A stretch of DNA of 64,000 nucleotides. It comes from Eutreptiella sp. 'Long Island Sound 2002'. Taxonomy: Eukaryota > Euglenozoa > Euglenophyceae > Eutreptiales > Eutreptiaceae. Shown one piece after another: positions 55,961 through 64,000 of this stretch (position 1 is its first letter; each line of letters opens with the position of its first letter). Location: contig OZ038381.1 in the NCBI GenBank assembly GCA_964036045.1, positions 63,426,242 through 63,490,241 of the forward strand, given 5' to 3'. Below the pieces are notes generated by a model, which saw nothing but the letters and a program-made list of their open reading frames with translations, was not told the origin of the DNA and searched no databases. Both the position numbers and the translations under genes were made by a program.

Positions 55961-58608
55961 GCAACAAAGGCACATATAACACAACGCGGAACAGCACGAC
56001 ACAACACACCGCCACACAACACAACGCAACGCGGGACCACATGACAACACGACACAGAACACAACATCCAACGTACCACGGCAAGACACGACGCAACACA
56101 AAACGGTACCCAGCAACACAACGCAACAGAACGCAACAAAACACAAAACACAACAACACGGCATGTCAAACCGCACCACGACGGCGCGGGACCACACAGT
56201 ACACGCAAACACAACACGACATATGACAACATATCAGAATGCAAAACAACACCACGCGACACATCAAGACGCAACAACACACAATACACCGCAACACAGC
56301 GCCACACAGCATGCCGCAACACAACACGACACAACACAAGATGACACAACACCAAGTACCACAACACCACACGAAATGACACAACGTAACGCCCCACAAC
56401 ACAAGGCGGCACCACATCACGCAACAAAACCCAACACAGCAGCCAAGACAGACTACATCGTACAATGCAACATACAACGCGGCGCTACACAACACAACAT
56501 GGCACAATACACCGCCACATACCCCCATACGACACTACAAAACGACAAAACACAACATACCACTCCAAACTGCGCCAAGGCGCATAACGGCCGGACCAAA
56601 CGGAACGCCACAAAGAAAAACCTCTACACAACACAACACAACACAACAAGACACATCGCTACACAACACAACACAACGCAACACCACACAACGCTACACA
56701 ACACACTACAACGCACAACGCAACAGAACGCGACACCGTGCCACACGACACAACACAGCAAGACGACACACCACAAGACATGACACAACACCACACACGA
56801 CGAGGCCACACACAACCATTTAGCGCAATGCACCGCACAGCGCAACAACACGCAGCGCACCACACAAAGACACAACGCAAAGCACCGAAACAGACCACGA
56901 CACAACACAACACGACACTTCACCACAGACCAAAACGCAACATAACAAGACGCAACGGAACAAGACATGAAACCCACAGGACCCGAGCAACACAGGACAA
57001 CAACACCCGACAAGGCACTGCCCGGCAGGGCGCGCCAAGACACAACGAGACGCCACATCGCAAGGCACGGTACACAACGCAACACCAAACAGCCACGGGA
57101 CAACAAGAACACCCAACAAACACGAAAAGAGACAACACAAAACAGCAGCACACCGCGTGTTACCACAAGACCGGACAAGCAAGCCAAAACATACAACCAC
57201 ACAACACCACGCAACCAGCCAGCGTGCCAATACAACAATGTACCAACAAGACATACAACGGCGTGACAACACGCACCACGATCCATAGCAACAGCCACGG
57301 GTGCCACAATGCATGCAGGAGGACCAACAAACCCCATGTATCACAGCTCTTCCCCATAATGCCACCTCCGGCACGAGCAGGCGCCGCACCGTAGGGCCGT
57401 TGAGCTTGCCACACTGGAACACAGAGCCAAGCCAAACCCAAACGCCTAAGCAGCGTATACGTGCAGAGCAACACCGCAACACGCAGGCATGCAAGGCACA
57501 CACACACATCAGACAGCGCAGAACACAACGCACGCACACAAAGTGGCGCACAGGACACAGGGAGGACGTGCACACACGCAGCACACCACACACACACAGG
57601 GTGCAATGGAACGGAATCAAGCCACCAGCGGCCACAACCAACGAAGGGCCGCTTTGCCAGAGCCGAGCACGCAAAAACGGACCCCGCCCCGGCAACCGAG
57701 TTCAGAAGACCAAGGCATGCCAACGTAAGGTACAGCCGTCACTGGATGTGCGTTCCGCTAATCACGGGCCCCGTGCGCGCGGAGTGCAGCTCGAACACAA
57801 GCAGGCCAGCTACGACCGCCCGCAGCGTGGAAGAACAGGTCCACAGGACAACCACACCGGACCGGCCGACAGAGGACCCGCAACGAGGCCAAGACCCATC
57901 CCAGCACACCAACTATAGGGACCGCGCAATTGACCACAGTGCCAACGCAACCTCAACATGCAGACACACACCAAGCCCGGACAGTACTGAGTACAGAACC
58001 GGAAACACTGTTTACACCGTCTACAGCACCAAACTGCTACCGCCAGCACGGTGCCCCAACACGATGAACGACCCATAACAACAACAAAAACAAGTGACAG
58101 CGCTGACCACAGAGGCAGTGCAATCACAAGACGACCACACACGTGACGAACAAAGACCAACGGGCTCATGCAACATCCCAGGCGCACCGTCCGACAGACC
58201 AATGACGCTATCCCAGACATCAGCCCACAGCAGTATCATGGACGTGGACACCACCAATGCCAAAGCGCCCCGCTGACACTGCCCAGCGGCCTGGACATTG
58301 ACGATGACGCCATGCAGCCCGACAACGGCCCGGTACAGAACAGCATAAAACGCGTCCTGCGACTAGCGACGGAAGCCCCGGCTCTCCAACAGAACATATG
58401 GAGTCATTATTGAGCGCTCGATGAAGCACAGAGGCAGATAACAGGGGCCGCGGAAGGGGGCGAAGAAGCACGGGCGTACGCCCAACGACTGCGGCGATAC
58501 ATGCAAGAAGCCCACAGACAACCACAAAGCGGAGTGATTACACGGGGACAAATGTCAAAGACCGCGAGTTGGATGGAACTCACGGAGGCACGACAAGCAC
58601 ACAATGGC
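55945..58608. repeat. Repeat F, uninterrupted copy
   Basis: Contains, without interruption, the sites where B (about 56,715) and Dualen-like copy 2 (about 57,690) entered the other copy. The first 1.2 kb is A/C-rich and nearly free of T and G on this strand. The rest contains stop-riddled remnants such as MDVD..NAKAP. No live gene. Confidence 0.85.
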
Positions 58609-60101
58609 AACACACCGCGTGTTACCACAGGACCGGACAAGCAAGCCACAACATACAACCAGACAACACCAGGCAGCCAACCAGCGTGCCAATACATCAA
58701 TGTACCAACAAGACATACAACGGCGTGACCACACGCACCACGATGCATAGCAACAGCCACGGGTGCCACAATGCATGCAGGAGGACCAACATACCCCCTT
58801 TATCACAGCTCTTCCACATGACGCCACCTCCGGCAGGCGCAGGCGCCGCAACGTAGGCCCGCCGGCGTACCACGAAGGGGCAGTTGAGCTTGCCGCACCG
58901 GAAGAGAGAGCCAAGCCAAACTGAAACCTCTAAGCGCCTTATACGTGCAGAGCAACACCGCGACACGCAGGTATGCCGCCCGTTCATGCAAGGCACACGC
59001 ACACATCAGCCAGCGCAGAAAACAACCCGGGCACACAAAGTGGCGCACAAGACACAGGGGGGACATGCACACACGCAGCACACCACACAAACACAGCGTG
59101 CAATGGAACGGAATCAAGCCACCAGCGGCCACAACCCACCGAGGGCCGCTTTGCCAGAGCCGAGCAAGCGAAAACAGACCCTGCCCCGGCAACCGAGTTC
59201 AGAAGACCAAGGCATGCCATCGTAAGGTACAGCCATCACTACATGTGCGTTCCGTTAATCACGGGCCCCGTGCGCGCGGAGTGCGGCTTGAACACAAGCA
59301 GGCCACCTACCACCACCCGCAGTGTGGAACAACAGGTCCACAGGACAACCACACCGGACCGGCCAACAGAGGACCCGCAACGAGGCCAAAGCTCATCCCG
59401 GCACACCAACTATAGGGACCGCGCAATTGAGTACAGTGCCAACGCAACCTCAACATGCAGATGGACGCCAAGCCCGGACAGTACTGAGTACAGCACCAGA
59501 AACACCGTCTACATCGTCTACAGCACCAAACTGCTACCACCAGCACGGGGCCCCGACACGATGAACGACCCACAACAACAACAACAACAAGTGACAGCGC
59601 TGACCACAGAGGCGGTGCAATCACAGGACGATCACACACGTGACGAACAAAGACCAAAGGGCTCAGGCAACATCCCAGGCACATCAGACAGACCAATGAC
59701 GCTATCCCAGACATCAGCCCACAGCAGTATCATGGACGTGGACGCCACCAACCCCAAAGCGCCCCGCTGACACTGCCCAGCGGCCTGGACATACACGATG
59801 ACGCCATGCTGCTGGACAACGGCCCGGTACGAGACAGCATACAACGCGTCCTGCGACTAGCGACGGAAGCCCCGGCTCCCCAACGGACCATATGGAGTCA
59901 TTATGGAGCGCTCAATGCAGCACAGAGGCAGATAACAGGGGCTGAGGAAGGGGGCCCAGACCCACGGGCGTACGCCCAATGACTGCGGCGATACATGCAA
60001 GAAGCCCACAGACAACCACAGAGAGGAGTGATTACGCAGGGACAAATGTCCAAGACCGCGAGTTGGAGGGAACTCACGGAGGCACGACAAGCACAAATTG
60101 G
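58609..60101. repeat. Tandem F unit, 1,493 bp
   Basis: Landmark ACACCGCGTGTTACCAC occurs at about 57,151, 58,609, 60,102 and 62,248. Compared with the long F copy at 51.4-53.1 kb, the units lack sequence after ACGACAAGCAC, as expected from unequal exchange. Confidence 0.85.
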
Positions 60102-60495
60102 CAACACACCGCGTGTTACCACAAAACCCGACAAGCAAGCCACAACATACAACCACACAACACCACGAAACCAACCAGCGTGCCAATACCACAATGTACC
60201 AACAAGACGTACAACGGCGTGACGACACGCACCACGATGCATAGCAACAGCCATGGGTGCAACAATGCGTGCAAGAGGACGAACATACCCCATGTATCAT
60301 AGCTCCTCACCATGACGCCACCTCCGGCACGAGCAGGCGCCGCACCGTAGGCCCGCCGGCGTACCACGAAGGGGTAGTTGAGCTTGCCGCACTAGAACAG
60401 AGAGCCAAGCCAAACCCAAACGCCTAAGCGGCGTATATGTGCAGAGCAACACCGCAACACGCAGGCATGCAAGGCACACACACACATCAGACAGC

Positions 60496-61150
60496 AGGCA
60501 ACTGTCACGTGATTGTCAGGCAACTGTCATGCGGCTGTTGTGTGACTGTCGTGTGACTATCGTGTGATTGTCATGTGACTGTAGTGTGATTGTCAGGCGA
60601 CTGGCAGGCGACTGTCGGTCATCAAATTCCACCACGAACAAAGACGATTTGGGATTTAAGAGACATCACGGATGTAACACAATAACCCCACGGGCCCTCA
60701 ATTGAAAGTATTGTGATGGTGATGTCGTTACATGTATTTGTATCGGTGCTTTTTTTCTGTGTGTGTGTCTGTGTGGGAGGCGGCACTCCACAAGCAAAGC
60801 AAGTAAGGCTCCATAACGCTGATGTCCTGTCATACCATTAGCCAAGATCTGACAGAAAAGTCACAGGATGGCCAGATCAGTTGCTCCAGGTGTCTGAGCG
60901 CAAGGCACCAATGTGTCACTGTTCAGATCCCTCCCGTCTTTGGAAGTCCTTTTGTTGTGCCGCATGGTTCGACTGCATAGGGCTCTGAGTGGGGGCAGGC
61001 ACTACAAAAAAGAATGTCTGAATAGGGGGGTCCCATTGATATGTCGGAGCGCGTCCTGGATGAACGGGCAGGGGGGGGGGGGGTCTGGCATCTTTTTTTG
61101 TTGTTGCAGCCCCCCCGTATGGGACAGTCTCAGACGTGGCTCAGCAACAT
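60496..61150. mobile_element. 655-bp insertion in F, unclassified
   Basis: Interrupts CATCAGACAG|CGCAGAACACAACG, which is continuous at about 57,510 and 59,005. CAG at both edges could be a 3-bp target duplication. It contains an 11-bp phased repeat at the left end, a T run and a G run, and no ORF of note. No clear terminal inverted repeats. Possibly a small non-autonomous DNA element. Confidence 0.6.
60501..60621. repeat. 11-bp tandem repeat, 11 units
   Basis: Units such as ACTGTCACGTG, ATTGTCAGGCA, ACTGTCATGCG, ACTGTCGTGTG and ATTGTCATGTG follow without indels; consensus about ACTGTCgtGTG. Confidence 0.9.
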
Positions 61151-62641
61151 ATGGCAGCGCAGAACACAACGCAGGCACACAAAGTGGCGCAGAGGACACA
61201 GGGGGGACGTGCACACACGCAGCACACCACACACACACAGGGTGCAATGGAACGGAATCAAGCCACCAGCGGCCACAACCAACGGGTGGCCGCGTTGCCA
61301 GAGCCGAGCACGCAAAAACAGACCCCGCCCCGGCAACCGAGTTCAGAAGACCAAGGCATGCCAAGGTAAGGTACAGCCGTCACTGGATGTGCGTTCCGCT
61401 AATCACGGGCCCCGTGCGCGCGGAGTGCAGTTCGAACACAGGCAGGCCAGCTACCACCGCCCGCAGCGTGGAGGAACAGGTCCACAGGACAACCACACCG
61501 GACCGGCCGACAGAGGACCCGCAACAAGGCCAAGACCCATCCCAGCACACCAACCATAGGGACCGCGCAATTGAGTACAGTGCCAACCAACCTCAACATG
61601 CAGACGGACACCAAGCCCGGACAGTACTGAGTACAGCACCGGAAACACTGTCTACACCGTCCACAGCACCAAACTGCTACCGCCAGCACGGTGCCCCAAC
61701 ACGATGAACAACCCATAACAACAACAACAACAAGTGACAGCGCTGACTTTAGAGGCAGTGCAATCACAAGACGACCATACACGTGACGTACAAAGACCAA
61801 CGGGTTCATGCAACATCCGAGGCACACCATCCGACAGACCAATGACGCTATCCCAGACATCTGCCCACAGCAGTATCATGGACGTGGACGCCACCAACGC
61901 CAAAGCGCCCCGCTGACACTGCCCAGCGGCCTAGACATCCAGGATGACGCCATGCAGCTGGACAACGGCCCAGTACGGGGCAGCATACAACGCGTCCTGC
62001 GACTAGCGAAGGAAGCCCCGGCTCCCCAACGGACCATATGGAGTCATTATGGAGCGCTCCATGCAGCACAGAGGCAGATAACAGGGGCTGAGGAAGGGGG
62101 CCCAGACCCACGGGCGTACGCCCAATGACTGCGGCGATACATGCAAGAAGCCCACAGACAACCACAGAGAGGAGTGATTACGCAGGGACAAATGTCCAAG
62201 ACCGCGAGTTGGAGGGAACTCACGGAGGCACGACAAGCACAAATTGGCAACACACCGCGTGTTACCACAAAACCCGACAAGCAAGCCACAACATACAACC
62301 ACACAACACCACGAAACCAACCAGCGTGCCAATACCACAATGTACCAACAAGACGTACAACGGCGTGACGACACGCACCACGATGCATAGCAACAGCCAT
62401 GGGTGCAACAATGCGTGCAAGAGGACGAACATACCCCATGTAACATAGCTCCTCACCATGACGCCACCTCCGGCACGAGCAGGCGCCGCACCGTAGGCCC
62501 GCCGGCGTACCACGAAGGGGTAGTTGAGCTTGCCGCACTAGAACAGAGAGCCAAGCCAAACCCAAACGCCTAAGCGGCGTATATGTGCAGAGCAACACCG
62601 CAACACGCAGGCATGCAAGGCACACACACACATCAGACAGC

Positions 62642-63294
62642 AGGCAACTGTCACGTGATTGTCAGGCAACTGTCATGCGGCTGTTGTGTGACTGTCGTGT
62701 GACTATCGTGTGATTGTCATGTGACTGTAGTGTGATTGTCAGGCGACTGGCAGGCGACTGTCGGTCATCAAATTCCACCACGAACAAAGACGATTTGGGA
62801 TTTAAGAGACATCACGGATGTAACACAATAACCCCACGGGCCCTCAATTGAAAGTATTGTGATGGTGATGTCGTTACATGTATTTGTATCGGTGCTTTTT
62901 TTCTGTGTGTGTGTCTGTGTGGGAGGCGGCACTCCACAAGCAAAGCAAGTAAGGCTCCATAACGCTGATGTCCTGTCATACCATTAGCCAAGATCTGACA
63001 GAAAAGTCACAGGATGGCCAGATCAGTTGCTCCAGGTGTCTGAGCGCAAGGCACCAATGTGTCACTGTTCAGATCCCTCCCGTCTTTGGAAGTCCTTTTG
63101 TTGTGCCGCATGGTTCGACTGCATAGGGCTCTGAGTGGGGGCAGGCACTACAAAAAAGAATGTCTGAATAGGGGGGTCCCATTGATATGTCGGAGCGCGT
63201 CCTGGATGAACGGGCAGGGGGGGGGGGTCTGGCATCTTTTTTTGTTGTTGCAGCCCCCCCGTATGGGACAGTCTCAGACGTGGCTCAGCAACAT
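62642..63294. mobile_element. Second copy of the 655-bp insertion (by unit duplication)
   Basis: Same sequence 2,146 bp downstream, duplicated together with its F flanks rather than separately inserted. Confidence 0.6.
62647..62767. repeat. 11-bp tandem repeat, second copy
   Basis: Identical in layout to 60,501-60,621. Confidence 0.9.
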
Positions 63295-64000
63295 ATGGCA
63301 GCGCAGAACACAACGCAGGCACACAAAGTGGCGCAGAGGACACAGGGGGGACGTGCACACACGCAGCACACCACACACACACAGGGTGCAATGGAACGGA
63401 ATCAAGCCACCAGCGGCCACAACCAACGGATGGCCGCGTTGCCAGAGCCGAGCACGCAAAAACAGACCCCGCCCCGGCAACCGAGTTCAGAAGACCAAGG
63501 CATGCCAAGGTAAGGTACAGCCGTCACTGGATGTGCGTTCCGCTAATCACGGGCCCCGTGCGCGCGGAGTGCAGTTCGAACACAGGCAGGCCAGCTACCA
63601 CCGCCCGCAGCGTGGAGGAACGGGTCCACAGGACAACCACACCGGACCGGCCGACAGAGGACCCGCAACAAGGCCAAGACCCATCCCAGCACACCAACCA
63701 TAGGGACCGCGCAATTGAGTACAGTGCCAACCAACCTCAACATGCAGACGGACACCAAGCCCGGACAGTACTGAGTACAGCACCGGAAACACTGTCTACA
63801 CCGTCCAAAGCACCAAACTGCTACCGCCAGCACGGTGCCCCAACACGATGAACAACCCATAACAACAACAACAACAAGTGACAGCGCTGACTTTAGAGGC
63901 AGTGCAATCACAAGACGACCACACACGTGACGTACAAAGACCAACGGGTTCATGCAACATCCGAGGCACACCGTCCGACAGACCAATGACGCTATCCCAG

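Larger units (their letters stand above)
59851..64000. repeat. Near-identical 2,146-bp tandem duplication (second unit cut by window end)
   Basis: From about 59,851 the sequence repeats at +2,146 (59,851/61,997; 60,102/62,248; 60,913/63,059). The offset becomes 2,144 after a poly-G run of 13 versus 11. Only scattered substitutions separate the copies, far fewer than between older F units. Confidence 0.95.

Noticed and set aside
60496-61150. Classical terminal-inverted-repeat DNA transposon
   Set aside because: No matching inverted termini found by eye and the putative 3-bp CAG duplication could be chance.

Overview
The window is eukaryotic, transposon-dominated DNA. I see no convincing host gene, tRNA, rRNA or CRISPR array. 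Most of it is very GC-rich, with long simple-sequence and minisatellite tracts and two A+T-richer islands (about 19.5-21.1 kb and 53.4-54.7 kb). The main inhabitants are several families of Dualen/RandI-like non-LTR retrotransposons, recognised by the combination AP-like endonuclease + reverse transcriptase + RNase H + cysteine protease that is described for Dualen of the green alga Chlamydomonas. Two LTR-retrotransposon pieces carry primer-binding sites for initiator tRNA-Met of the AGCAGAG type, which fits an alga or protist better than a vascular plant. My best guess is a large-genome green alga or related protist; the sequence does not prove it.

Layout. (1) 1-12.9 kb, minus strand: Dualen-like copy 1, with ORF1, ORF2 (APE-RT-RNase H-zf-RVT-like) and the 5' part of ORF3 (Ulp1-like protease, Lys/Pro- and Arg/Ser-rich segments); its 3' end lies outside the window. 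(2) 12.9-19.4 kb: long-period and short GC-rich tandem repeats, perhaps partly the element's 5' leader. (3) 19.5-21.1 kb, minus: LTR-element fragment. (4) 21.1-26.4 kb, plus: a second Dualen-like family with protease, ORF3 C-terminal domain, a 65-bp minisatellite and a (TACC)n tail. (5) 26.4-34.2 kb, plus: decayed ORF3-like reading frames, another protease, a 377-bp tandem repeat and a 3' end with hairpin and TACC tail. (6) 34.2-53.2 kb: an A/C-rich repeat (called F) interrupted by a 5.9-kb minus-strand insertion (B, 34,991-40,891) and a 5'-truncated Dualen-like copy 2 (41,917-51,394, minus), which is itself interrupted by a 770-bp insertion (C, 43,231-44,000). All three insertions have recognisable target-site duplications. 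(7) 53.4-54.8 kb, plus: second LTR-element fragment. (8) 55.1-64.0 kb: an orphan RT fragment, then a tandem array of F units, the last two being near-identical 2,146-bp units that carry a 655-bp insertion with an 11-bp phased repeat.

How the parts work together. ORF1/ORF2 would supply RNA binding, target cleavage, reverse transcription and RNA removal. ORF3 encodes a Ulp1/C48-like peptidase plus a C-terminal domain, and it recurs in at least three diverged families here with an invariant His-21-Asp spacing and a following Cys. All copies are damaged (TGA/TAG nonsense codons, frameshifts in poly-C), so the window records past activity rather than intact genes.
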